NCBI RefSeq assembly: GCF_002001105.1
Contig: NZ_MUNP01000049.1
Span: forward strand, 1-64,000
From: Rhodanobacter sp. C06
Lineage (GTDB): Bacteria > Pseudomonadota > Gammaproteobacteria > Xanthomonadales > Rhodanobacteraceae
Reading direction: 5' to 3'
Length of the DNA: 64,000 nt
In this document: positions 8,035 to 15,914 of the stretch, piece by piece
Position numbering within the stretch: position 1 is the stretch's first letter
Layout of the letters: every line of letters begins with the position of its first letter
The notes under the pieces: model-generated
Seen by the model: only the letters and a program-made list of their open reading frames with translations
Told to the model about the DNA's origin: nothing
The model's database searches: none
Made by a program: the position numbers and the translations under genes

Positions 8035-8123
8035 GGTGAGGGGGCTCTTGCTCTTCAGAAGCTTCAGGATCAAGTGCGCCCCTCACCCCCAACCCTCTCC
8101 CCCGACAAAGTCGGGGGGAGGGA
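7997..8123. repeat. Paired CCCTCTCCC hairpin repeat
   Basis: The left hairpin is a perfect 16-bp stem (7997-8012 with 8015-8030). It is followed by AGGGTGAGGGG and, after a spacer, CCCCTCACCCCC and a second hairpin (CCCTCTCCCCCGAC / GTCGGGGGGAGGG, 8093-8122). The GGTGAGGGG and CCCCTCACC words can pair across the spacer. The element supplies the end of the upstream helicase gene and lies between it and a VOC gene. Confidence 0.85.
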
Positions 8124-8147
8124 GCACAACCCAGCGAGGATTGAACG

Positions 8148-8516
8148 ATGGCAAAGGTCACCGGACTCGGCGGTATCTTCTTCAAATCGCGCGACCCCGC
8201 CGCGCTGGGCGCGTGGTATGCGCAGCATCTTGGCCTGGACGTCGAGGAATGGGGTGGCGCCCGCTTCGTCGAGGACGAACGGCGCCCCGGCTGCACCCTG
8301 TGGTCGCCGTTCGCTGCCGACACCGGCTACTTCGGCACCGGCCCGCAGTCGTACATGCTGAACTTCCGCGTCGACGACCTCGACGCATTGCTGGCGCAAC
8401 TGCGTGCCGCCGGCGTCGCGGTGGACGAACGCGTCGAGCAGAGCGAGTTCGGCCGCTTCGGCTGGATCACCGACCCCGAAGGCAGCCGCGTCGAACTGTG
8501 GCAGCCGCCGGCCTGA
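8148..8516 (+). CDS. VOC-superfamily (glyoxalase/bleomycin-resistance fold) protein
   Basis: A 122-residue single-module protein. It begins with LGGIFFKSRDPAALGAWYAQ, a typical first beta-alpha unit, and ends with GWITDPEGSRVELWQPP, the classic last strand with the metal-ligand glutamate position. The family binds a divalent metal and acts on small electrophiles or antibiotics; the substrate here is unknown. Its TGA overlaps the ATG of the next gene (TGATG at 8514-8518), so the two are translationally coupled. Confidence 0.88.
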   Translation: MAKVTGLGGIFFKSRDPAALGAWYAQHLGLDVEEWGGARFVEDERRPGCTLWSPFAADTGYFGTGPQSYMLNFRVDDLDALLAQLRAAGVAVDERVEQSEFGRFGWITDPEGSRVELWQPPA

Positions 8517-8935
8517 TGCACCGCTGCCGAGAGGAAGTCGACGTGGAACCGAACCTGGTCACCGATCCCCGGCTCGCCGGCGTACTGGACGAGTTGCGTC
8601 GGCGCGAGCCGATCTTCCACCGCCCGGAATTCGGCACGACCCGCGCCGACCATCTGGCGATGACGGCGAAGGACTTCCGGGAAGTGGGCGCCTCCGGCCG
8701 TCGCTACAGCCGCGAGCATGTGCTCGATGTGCTGGACGAGCGCCAGCGCGATCCGCAGCCCGACCCGTGGGAAACCAGCGACTTCCATTGCCGCCAGCTT
8801 GCCGACATGGTCTACCTGCTCACCTACACGTTGCGGCAGGGCGAGCGCGTGACGCGCCGCGCCACGATCTGGCAGCGCGATCCGGGCGGCTGGAAGATCG
8901 TGTACCACCAGGGCACCGTGGTGGCCGATGCCTGA
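8516..8935 (+). CDS. DUF4440/NTF2-like small protein
   Basis: A 139-residue protein with the cone-shaped SnoaL/NTF2 pattern. An N-terminal helix pair carries LRRREPIFHRPEFG; FREVGASGRRYSREHVLDVL matches the signature 'wrong target / conditions' helix of DUF4440; the last strands read YTLRQGERVTRRATIWQRD and GWKIVYHQGT. Such domains are ligand-binding or small enzymes of undefined role. It overlaps the VOC gene by one base upstream and the binding-protein gene by 8 bases downstream, making a three-gene unit. Confidence 0.82.
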   Translation: MHRCREEVDVEPNLVTDPRLAGVLDELRRREPIFHRPEFGTTRADHLAMTAKDFREVGASGRRYSREHVLDVLDERQRDPQPDPWETSDFHCRQLADMVYLLTYTLRQGERVTRRATIWQRDPGGWKIVYHQGTVVADA

Positions 8936-9707
8936 TCCAGCCATGCGCGTCTTCTCCCACACCTGCTCGAACACCGAGATCGTCTGCGCGCTTGGCTGCG
9001 CCGGCACGCTGGTGGGCGTGGATGCGGATTCCGACTATCCGCCCGAGGTCGTGGCCGACTTGCCCAAGACCGGACGCGACCTCGATCTCGATATCGAGGC
9101 CGTGCTGAAACTCGAACCCGAGTTGGTGCTGACTTCGCTCACCGTGCCGGGCCACGAGCGCGTGGTGGCGGAACTGGAAGCCGCGGGACTGCAGACGCTG
9201 GTGTGCGATCCGCAATCGCTGGACGACGTGTACGGCGATATCCGTCGCATCGCCGCCGCGCTGGGCGTGGCGGCGCGCGGTGAGGCGCTGGTGGCGCAGA
9301 TGGAGGTGGCGATGCCGACGGTGGAGCCGGCGGGACGGCGGCCGCGCGTGCTGGTGGAGTGGTGGCCCAAGCCAGTGATCGCCGCGGCGAGGCGCTCCTG
9401 GGTCAACGACCTCATCCAGCGCGCGGGCGGCAGCAATCCCTGGGGCGACGTGGATGCCAAGAGCGTGCCGCTGGAGCTGGCGGACGCGGCGGCGCAGCGG
9501 CCCGACATCGTGGCGATGAGCTGGTGCGGGGTGAAGGTGGCGAATTATCGCGCCGACAAGGTGCGCGCCCGCGAGGGTTGGAGCGAGGTGCCGGCGGTGG
9601 CAAACCATCGCATCCACGCGATCAGCGAGGCCTTCCTCGGCCGGCCAGGCCCGCGCCTGGTCGAAGGCTACCGGCAGTTGCGAGCGGCCATCGCCGCGGT
9701 AGAGTGA
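8928..9707 (+). CDS. Cytosolic BtuF-like (helical-backbone) metal-chelate-binding protein
   Basis: A 259-residue protein of the cobalamin/iron-chelate substrate-binding family: two lobes joined by a long helix, with the [13 protein letters not shown]-lobe start, [11 protein letters not shown] and, in the C-lobe, [11 protein letters not shown]. It has no signal peptide or lipobox from either ATG (8928 or 8943), and no permease or ATPase genes are nearby, unlike normal BtuF. It may be a cytosolic ligand binder or cobalamin-salvage accessory protein. The start overlaps the DUF4440-like gene, suggesting coexpression. Confidence 0.8.
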   Translation: MPDPAMRVFSHTCSNTEIVCALGCAGTLVGVDADSDYPPEVVADLPKTGRDLDLDIEAVLKLEPELVLTSLTVPGHERVVAELEAAGLQTLVCDPQSLDDVYGDIRRIAAALGVAARGEALVAQMEVAMPTVEPAGRRPRVLVEWWPKPVIAAARRSWVNDLIQRAGGSNPWGDVDAKSVPLELADAAAQRPDIVAMSWCGVKVANYRADKVRAREGWSEVPAVANHRIHAISEAFLGRPGPRLVEGYRQLRAAIAAVE

Positions 9708-9753
9708 TCCGCGGCGTTGCGCACCATGGCGCGGCGGTGCAGAGTGGCTAGCC

Positions 9754-10902
9754 ATGATCATTTCTTCCGCCCTGGATTACCGCGCCGCGGCCAAGCGCCG
9801 CCTGCCGCCCTTCCTGTTCCACTACATCGACGGTGGCGCCTACGACGAGCAGACCATGCGCCGCAACGTCGAGGATCTGCGCGGCCTCGCCCTGCGCCAG
9901 CGCGTGCTCGGGGAGGTCGGCACGGTCGATCTCTCCACCGAGCTGTTCGGCGAAAAGCTGGCGCTGCCCGTGGCGCTGGGGCCGGTGGGGCTCACCGGCA
10001 TGTACGCGCGTCGCGGCGAGGTGCAGGCGGCGCGCGCGGCGGCGGCGAAAGGCGTGCCGTTCACCCTGTCCACGGTGTCGGTGTGCCCGATCGAGGAAGT
10101 GGCAAAGCAGGTGCCGCGGCCGATCTGGTTCCAGCTCTACGTGCTCAAGGACCGCGGCTTCATGAAGAGCGTGCTGGACCGCGCCTGGGCCGCCGGCGTG
10201 CGCACCTTGGTGTTCACCGTGGACATGCCGGTGCCGGGCGCGCGCTACCGCGATGCGCATTCGGGCATGTCAGGCCCGCACGCCGCCCTGCGCCGCGTGT
10301 GGCAGGCGGTATGCCATCCGCGCTGGTCGTGGGACGTGGGCCTGCTGGGCCGGCCGCACGACCTCGGCAACGTGTCGGCCTACCTTGGCCACCGCATCGG
10401 GCTGGAGGATTACATCGGCTGGCTGGGCAAGAATTTCGACCCTGCGATCGGCTGGCGCGACCTGGAATGGATACGCGAATCCTGGAAGGGCGCGATGCTG
10501 CTCAAGGGCATCCTCGACCCGGCGGATGCGCGGGAAGCCGTGCGCTTCGGCGCCGACGGCATCGTGGTGTCGAACCACGGCGGTCGCCAGCTGGACGGCG
10601 TGCTGTCCTCCGCGCGCGCGCTGCCGGCGATCGCCGATGCGGTGCGGGGCGAGCTGAAGATCCTCGCGGACTCGGGAGTACGCAGCGGCCTCGACGTGGT
10701 GCGCATGCTGGCGCTGGGTGCCGACGGCGTGCTGCTGGGGCGCGCCTTCGTCTACGCGCTGGCGGCGAAGGGCGAGCAGGGCGTGGCCCATCTGCTGGAC
10801 CTGATCGCCAGTGAGATGCGCGTGGCGATGACCCTGACCGGCGCGAAGTCCATCGCCGGTATCACGCGCGACAGCCTGGCCGTCGCGCAAGCGTCGTCGT
10901 GA
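9754..10902 (+). CDS. lldD: L-lactate dehydrogenase (quinone, FMN-dependent)
   Basis: A 382-residue FMN alpha-hydroxyacid dehydrogenase that oxidises L-lactate to pyruvate at the inner membrane and passes electrons to quinone. It starts [20 protein letters not shown], very like enterobacterial LldD, with [11 protein letters not shown] after it. The catalytic histidine is H275 in [12 protein letters not shown], and the phosphate-binding [14 protein letters not shown] follows. Length is typical. No lactate permease or LldR regulator adjoins it, so it appears to be a stand-alone transcription unit. Confidence 0.93.
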   Translation: MIISSALDYRAAAKRRLPPFLFHYIDGGAYDEQTMRRNVEDLRGLALRQRVLGEVGTVDLSTELFGEKLALPVALGPVGLTGMYARRGEVQAARAAAAKGVPFTLSTVSVCPIEEVAKQVPRPIWFQLYVLKDRGFMKSVLDRAWAAGVRTLVFTVDMPVPGARYRDAHSGMSGPHAALRRVWQAVCHPRWSWDVGLLGRPHDLGNVSAYLGHRIGLEDYIGWLGKNFDPAIGWRDLEWIRESWKGAMLLKGILDPADAREAVRFGADGIVVSNHGGRQLDGVLSSARALPAIADAVRGELKILADSGVRSGLDVVRMLALGADGVLLGRAFVYALAAKGEQGVAHLLDLIASEMRVAMTLTGAKSIAGITRDSLAVAQASS

Positions 10903-11124
10903 CGTTCGCTTCCCGGCCATGCCATCGCGCTGGCTCCGAACCGGCCGTTGCCGCCTCGCGCAGCGCTCTTCCCGCTGATGTGATGAGCACTCCCTGGCGA
11001 GGTGCGCGCAGATGATCCTTCCGGCATGCGGGTGCTGGCCGACGCGGACGGCGACGAGCCGTCGAGGCACGACGGCCGGAGTGCCGGCGTGGCACGTTCC
11101 GTCAACGGCTATCATGGAGCGGCC

Positions 11125-11823
11125 ATGAATCTGCTCGCGATCGAAACCGCCACCGAATCCTGCTCCGTCGCCCTGGTCCACGGCGACGAAGTGATTGCCC
11201 GCAGCGAACTGGCGCCGCGCCGCCACGCCGAACGCGTGCTGCCGATGGCCGACGAACTGCTGGCCGAGGCGGGCCTGGGCAAGCATGCGCTGGACGCGAT
11301 CGCCGTCGGCCGCGGCCCCGGCGCGTTCACCGGCGTGCGCCTCGCGGTGTCGCTGGCGCAGGGCATGGCGCTGGCGCTGAATCTGCCCGTGGTCACCGTC
11401 TCCTCGCTCGCCGCGCTGGCGCTGGAGGCGCCTGACGACGGCGATGCCGACACCGCCATCCTCGCCGTGATCGACGCCCGCATGGGCGAGATCTACGCCG
11501 CCTGCTACCGCCGCGACGGCGCAGGCGGTCTCGTCGTGCTGGACGACGAACGCGTCTGCACCGCCGACGCATTACTGCTGCCCGAAGCCCGGGCTTGGCA
11601 AGTGGTGGGCAGCGGCTGGGCGACTTACGAGACGGTGCTGCGCGAGAAGCTGGGCGCCGCGCCGCGCTTCGCCAATGGCGCCTGCTACCCGCAGGCCGTG
11701 CATGTGGCGGAACTCGCCGCTCGCGAGTTCAAGGCCGGCCGTGCGTTGCCGCCTGAGCAGGCCTTGCCGGTATACCTGCGCGACAAGGTGGCGTTGACGC
11801 TGGTAGAGCAAGGGAAGGCTTGA
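11125..11823 (+). CDS. tsaB: tRNA threonylcarbamoyladenosine biosynthesis protein TsaB
   Basis: A 232-residue ASKHA-fold protein. It partners TsaD and TsaE in making the t6A37 modification of ANN-decoding tRNAs. Signature segments are MNLLAIETATESCSVAL at the N-terminus, ERVLPMADELL, and VGRGPGAFTGVRLAVSLAQG. The length is normal. The 222 bases upstream (10903-11124) carry no gene that I can support. Confidence 0.93.
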   Translation: MNLLAIETATESCSVALVHGDEVIARSELAPRRHAERVLPMADELLAEAGLGKHALDAIAVGRGPGAFTGVRLAVSLAQGMALALNLPVVTVSSLAALALEAPDDGDADTAILAVIDARMGEIYAACYRRDGAGGLVVLDDERVCTADALLLPEARAWQVVGSGWATYETVLREKLGAAPRFANGACYPQAVHVAELAAREFKAGRALPPEQALPVYLRDKVALTLVEQGKA

Positions 11824-11856
11824 AGCTTCGGATACTTGAATGGAGGCATGCGTCGC

Positions 11857-12240
11857 ATGGAAATATCCGAATCACAAACAGCTCGGTCATCGCTTGAGCA
11901 GTTTGCTCACGAAGCCATTGCCAAGTAGCGCGATGGTGACTTCGCTGCCTTGGCTGAGCGATTCGGCTATGCCTGCGCCTATGGCCGCGATCTGGCGAGT
12001 GCCATCGAGGCGGACATGAAGGCCGCGCTTTCCGACGATATGGACGCCCCGGGTGACGTTGCTCCATACATGACGATCAAGTACTTCAATGCCGAAGCTC
12101 TCAAAAGCACAGGCCTCGTGGCTGCTGTCGATTGCGTCACTCATTTGGCAGATGGCACAGCCGTTGATTTCTCGCTTGTGGTTACCGGCAAAGGTGCGAA
12201 GCGATATCTCACCCTTGAGAGTATCCAACGCGCCTTATAA
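11857..12240 (+). pseudogene. Small unknown gene interrupted by an in-frame amber codon
   Basis: A GGAGG ribosome site (11842-11846) precedes ATG 11857, which opens MEISESQTARSSLEQFAHEA. After 23 codons the frame meets TAG at 11926-11928 and then continues without another stop to 12240 with RDGDFAALAERFGYACAYGR and a further ~85 residues of gene-like sequence. A CAG-to-TAG change would restore a 127-residue protein. The only initiation codon after the stop is a TTG at 11950 without a visible ribosome site. I do not recognise the family. It lies just after tsaB on the same strand. A sequencing error or amber readthrough are alternatives. Confidence 0.6.
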
Positions 12241-12275
12241 GCATGTCGCACATCACGAGTATGAGGTGCGAATAG

Positions 12276-13301
12276 TCAAAGTCGCCCAATCAGCAACTGC
12301 ACCGCCAAACTGCTGACCGACACCGCCGCCCACACGCCCAGCCCCAGCAGGATTGGTCTTGCGCCGCTGGCGATCATCCTGCGCAGGTTGGCGGACAGGC
12401 CGATCGCGGTGAGCGCCACGATGATCAGGAACTCGGCGGCGGCGTGCAGCGCGGGCTGGATGGCGGTGGGCACCAGACCGGCGGTGCGCAGCGCCGAGGC
12501 GACCAGGAACCACAGGATGAACCACGGGAAGATGCGGCGCAGGCTGAAGTCGGTGCTGCCCTTCTTCTTTTCGCGCGCGGCCACCGCGAAGGCGAGGATC
12601 AGGCAGATCGGGATGATCAGGGTGGCGCGGGTGAGCTTGACGATGGTGGCGTAGTCGCCGGCCGCGTGGCTGTAGCTGTAGCCGGCGGCCACCACCGACG
12701 AGGTGTCGTTGATCGCGGTGCCGGCCCACAGGCCGAAGCCGAGGTCGCTCATGTGCATCAGGTGGCCGAGCAGCGGGAACAGCAGCACCGCCACCACGTT
12801 GAACAGGAAGATGGTGGAGATCGCGAACGCGGTGTCGTGTTCGTCGGGCTTGATGATCGGCGTCACCGCGGCGATCGCCGAGCCGCCGCAGATCGCGGTG
12901 CCCACGCCGATCAGGACCTGCAGCTTGTCGTGCACGCCCAGCCAGCGACCCAGCGCCCAGGCGCTGAGGAAGGCCACGGTCAGCGTCACCAGGGTCACCG
13001 ACAGCGATTCGAGGCCGGTCTTCGCCACTTGGGTGAGGCTGAGGCCGAAGCCCAGCGCGATGATCGACCACTGCAGCACCTGCTTGCCGCCGAAGGCGAT
13101 GCCGGGGGTGAAGCGTGCATCGGGCGAGAACAGGTTGCGCACCGCGATGCCGAGCAGGATGCCGATCACCGGGCCGCCGATCAGCGGCATCAGGCGACCC
13201 AGCCACCAGGCGAGCAGCGCGATGGCGACGGCGAGCAGCAGGCCGGGTGCGCGGCTGCGCAGGGTGGGGCGGGCGAGGGCGGCGGCGAGCGGTGTGTTCA
13301 T
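12276..13301 (-). CDS. yeiH: YeiH-family (UPF0324) membrane protein, putative sulfate/anion exporter
   Basis: A 341-residue protein with about ten hydrophobic segments. Family features include GGPVIGILLGIAVRN, the glycine-rich GVGTAICGGSAIAA and AINDTSSVVAAGY. YeiH homologues are putative anion/sulfonate exporters, and the LysR gene beside it fits the yeiE-yeiH arrangement of enterobacteria. ATG 13301 (MNTPLAAAL) is preferred over an upstream ATG that would add unrelated residues and run into the operator. It is transcribed divergently from the LysR gene across 92 bases. Confidence 0.88.
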   Translation of the reverse strand: MNTPLAAALARPTLRSRAPGLLLAVAIALLAWWLGRLMPLIGGPVIGILLGIAVRNLFSPDARFTPGIAFGGKQVLQWSIIALGFGLSLTQVAKTGLESLSVTLVTLTVAFLSAWALGRWLGVHDKLQVLIGVGTAICGGSAIAAVTPIIKPDEHDTAFAISTIFLFNVVAVLLFPLLGHLMHMSDLGFGLWAGTAINDTSSVVAAGYSYSHAAGDYATIVKLTRATLIIPICLILAFAVAAREKKKGSTDFSLRRIFPWFILWFLVASALRTAGLVPTAIQPALHAAAEFLIIVALTAIGLSANLRRMIASGARPILLGLGVWAAVSVSSLAVQLLIGRL

Positions 13302-13346
13302 GGGATGGCAGATTCCGGGGATGCGCGCCATTGTCCTCGCCGCCAT

Positions 13347-13375
13347 CGATCAGAAAAACTTGGAAAATCTGATCG
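13347..13375. promoter_or_regulatory. LysR-type operator palindrome between yeiH and its regulator
   Basis: CGATCAGA (13347-13354) and TCTGATCG (13368-13375) are perfect 8-bp arms separated by 13 A-rich bases. Position and symmetry, with a T-N-A type dyad in the divergent promoter, fit the recognition site of the adjacent LysR protein, 19 bases before its start. Confidence 0.75.
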
Positions 13376-13393
13376 TTCGTATAAGATCGAGTG

Positions 13394-14281
13394 ATGAACA
13401 ACATCAGCCCGCGCCAGCTCGAAGTGTTCGTGCAGATCGCGCTGCTGGGCAGCGTGCGTGCTGCCGCCGAGCGGCTGTACCTGACCCAGCCGGCCGCCAG
13501 CATGGCGCTGGCCGAGCTGGAACGTCAGCTCGACGCGCCGCTGTTCGCCCGCGAGCGCGGCCGGCTGCGGCTCAATCCGCGCGGCCGCGAACTGCTGCCG
13601 CTGGCGCAGGAGCTGCTGGAGCGCCATGCCGAGTTCGGCCGCCGCGGCCGCGAGGACGGCGCGGCGCTGTCCGGCGAATTGCGCATCGGCGCCAGCAACA
13701 CGGTGGGCAATTACCGCGTGGGCGAACTGCTGGGCGCGTTCGTGCGCGCGCAGCCGCAGGTGGCGATCCGCCTGCGCGTGGCGAACACCGACGCGATCGC
13801 CGCGGCGATGCTCGACCACAGCCTCGACCTCGGCTGCGTGGAAGGGCCGGTGACGCACCCGCAGCTGGAAATACGGCCGTGGCGCGACGACCTGCTGGTG
13901 GTGTGCGCGCCGCCCGACCATCCGTTGACGCGCAAGCGCGGCCTCAAGCCCGCCGACTTCGCCGGCGCGCGCTGGGTGATGCGCGAGCCGGGCTCGGCCA
14001 CCCGCGCCACCAGCGAGCGCGTGCTGTCGCAGTTGCCGCCTGGCGAAACCGTGCTGGAGCTGGACCAGATCGAGGCGATCAAGCAGGCGGTGATCGCCGG
14101 CCTGGGCATCGCCTGCCTGCCGGAGGTGGCGGTCACCGACGCGCTCGCCACCGGCCGCCTGAAGGCGCTGAAGACACCGTTCCTCGATCTGCGCCGCAAG
14201 CTCTCGATGCTGGTGCATCGCCAGAAATACCGCGGCGCGCTGCTGGATGCGTTCATTGCGCAGGCGGGCCTCGGCCGCTGA
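13394..14281 (+). CDS. LysR-family regulator of the YeiH gene
   Basis: A 295-residue LysR-type transcription factor. The winged helix-turn-helix is at residues 1-65 (SPRQLEVFVQIALLGSVRAA then AAERLYLTQPAASMALAELE), followed by a linker helix and a periplasmic-binding-like effector domain (GELRIGASNTVGNY to about 290). ATG 13394 follows a GTG at 13391. By position it is the counterpart of YeiE/CysB-like regulators that control yeiH in response to sulfur or sulfite status; the ligand is not shown by the sequence. It probably also represses itself through the palindrome at 13347-13375. Confidence 0.9.
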   Translation: MNNISPRQLEVFVQIALLGSVRAAAERLYLTQPAASMALAELERQLDAPLFARERGRLRLNPRGRELLPLAQELLERHAEFGRRGREDGAALSGELRIGASNTVGNYRVGELLGAFVRAQPQVAIRLRVANTDAIAAAMLDHSLDLGCVEGPVTHPQLEIRPWRDDLLVVCAPPDHPLTRKRGLKPADFAGARWVMREPGSATRATSERVLSQLPPGETVLELDQIEAIKQAVIAGLGIACLPEVAVTDALATGRLKALKTPFLDLRRKLSMLVHRQKYRGALLDAFIAQAGLGR

Positions 14282-14302
14282 GCCACGCCTCGCGCATCGG
14301 CG

Positions 14303-15871
14303 TCAGTCGTCGTCGCTGCCCAGATCGAGCAGGTGTGCGGGCAGGCCGGTGCGGGCGCCCCAGTAGTAGATGACGAGGCCGACCAGGGCCACGGCCAAGG
14401 TATCCCAGGGGTGGCCGATGATGCCGCGGCCGCCGAAGGTGCCCAGCCAGGACAGCGCGATGAGCAGCGCGTAGTAGGCGACCAGCCACCACGACGAATA
14501 CACCTCCTGGCGCAGCCGGACGCGACCGTCGGGCGAGGGCAGCCGGCACAGCACGTAGACCGCGAACAGCACGACCTGCAGCCCCAGCAGCCACGACACC
14601 GTCTGCCAGCTCGACCAGTACACGATCAGCGTGGCGATCACGAACGAAGCCGGCCCGACCACGCCGAACCCGCGCACCAGGAACGGTCGCGGCAGCTGCG
14701 GCGCGTTGCGGCGCAGTGCCGCCACGGTGATCGGCGCCACGGCGTAGCTCAGCACCAGCGCGGCCGAGACCACGCTGATCAGCGCCTCCCACGAAGGGAA
14801 CGGCAAGGTCCAGAAGATCGACAGCGCGAAGCTCAGCCACAGCGCGGGGCGCGGGATGCCGGATTTGCCGTCGATGCGGGTGAACAGCTTGAAGAACGAG
14901 CCGCTGCGTGCCCAGCCGTAGACCACCCGCGGCGTGGCGTTCATGTAGATGTTGCCGGTGCCGCTGGGCGAGATCACCGCGTCGCAGACCACCAGCGCGG
15001 CCAGCCACCCGATGCCCAGCGTCAGCGCGATGTCGTGGTAGGGCAGCGAGAACATCGTGCCGGTGGCGCCCCAGCCCTGCGCCAGCATCCGGGTGGGGAT
15101 GCTGCCCAGGAAGGCTATCTGCAGCAGCAGGTAGATCACGGTGGACAGCAGCACCGAGAGGATCAAGGCGATCGGGATCGTGCGTTGCGGATGGCGCACC
15201 TCGCTGGCGACCGAGATGATCGGCGTCAGCCCCAGGTAGGCGAAGATGATGCCGCCGGCGGAAACCGCGCCTTCCACGCCGCTGAAGCCGTTCGGGGCAA
15301 AGCCGTGCACGCTCATGTTCCGCGGCTGGAAATGCGCCAGCAGCACGACGACCACCAGCAGCGGCACGACGAACTTGAAGATGCTGATGAGGTTGTTGGC
15401 CTTGGCGAAGGTCTTCACGCTGGAATAGTTGAGCACGAAGAACAGCGCCAGCAGCGCCAGCTGCACCAGCCAGCCCAGCACGGTGGGATTGCCTGCCGCA
15501 TCGCGGCTCAGCGCGGGGAACCAGGCCGCGGCATATTGGCGGCAGGCCACGGTCTCGATCGCGATCAGGCTGGAGAACGCGATCAGCGTGATGAAACCCA
15601 TCAGCGACCCCAGCAGCAGCCCGTGCGAATACTCCGGGTAGCGCACCACGCCGCCGGCGCGGGGCAGGGCGGCGCCCAGTTCGCAGTAGACGATGCCCAG
15701 CAACAGCACGGCGGCGCCGCCGATCAGCCAGGACAGGATGCCGGCCGGTCCGGCGATGGCCGAGACATGGCTGGCCGAGAACAGCCAGCCGGAGCCGAAG
15801 ATCGCGCCCAGGCCGATGAAGGTCAGGTCGGTGAGGCTGAGCTGGCGATGGAATTTTCCCGTTGATGGCAT
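14303..15871 (-). CDS. APC-family amino acid permease, last gene of the hydroxyproline operon
   Basis: A 522-residue inner-membrane transporter with about 12 hydrophobic helices. Helix 1 carries the APC substrate-site pattern FIGLGAIFGSGWLF. It resembles 500-540-residue proton-coupled amino acid permeases of the aspartate-symporter type. ATG 15871 (MPSTGKFHRQL) is chosen because the upstream frame is not protein-like. It lies 43 bases after the DUF885 protease gene on the same strand, so uptake of amino acids released by the operon's peptidases, or of hydroxyproline itself, is the likely role. Substrate specificity is inference. Confidence 0.87.
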   Translation of the reverse strand: MPSTGKFHRQLSLTDLTFIGLGAIFGSGWLFSASHVSAIAGPAGILSWLIGGAAVLLLGIVYCELGAALPRAGGVVRYPEYSHGLLLGSLMGFITLIAFSSLIAIETVACRQYAAAWFPALSRDAAGNPTVLGWLVQLALLALFFVLNYSSVKTFAKANNLISIFKFVVPLLVVVVLLAHFQPRNMSVHGFAPNGFSGVEGAVSAGGIIFAYLGLTPIISVASEVRHPQRTIPIALILSVLLSTVIYLLLQIAFLGSIPTRMLAQGWGATGTMFSLPYHDIALTLGIGWLAALVVCDAVISPSGTGNIYMNATPRVVYGWARSGSFFKLFTRIDGKSGIPRPALWLSFALSIFWTLPFPSWEALISVVSAALVLSYAVAPITVAALRRNAPQLPRPFLVRGFGVVGPASFVIATLIVYWSSWQTVSWLLGLQVVLFAVYVLCRLPSPDGRVRLRQEVYSSWWLVAYYALLIALSWLGTFGGRGIIGHPWDTLAVALVGLVIYYWGARTGLPAHLLDLGSDDD

Positions 15872-15914
15872 GCGGTGTGATCCGGCGGCTTGGGAAGGAT
15901 GACGCGGGCTTTCG

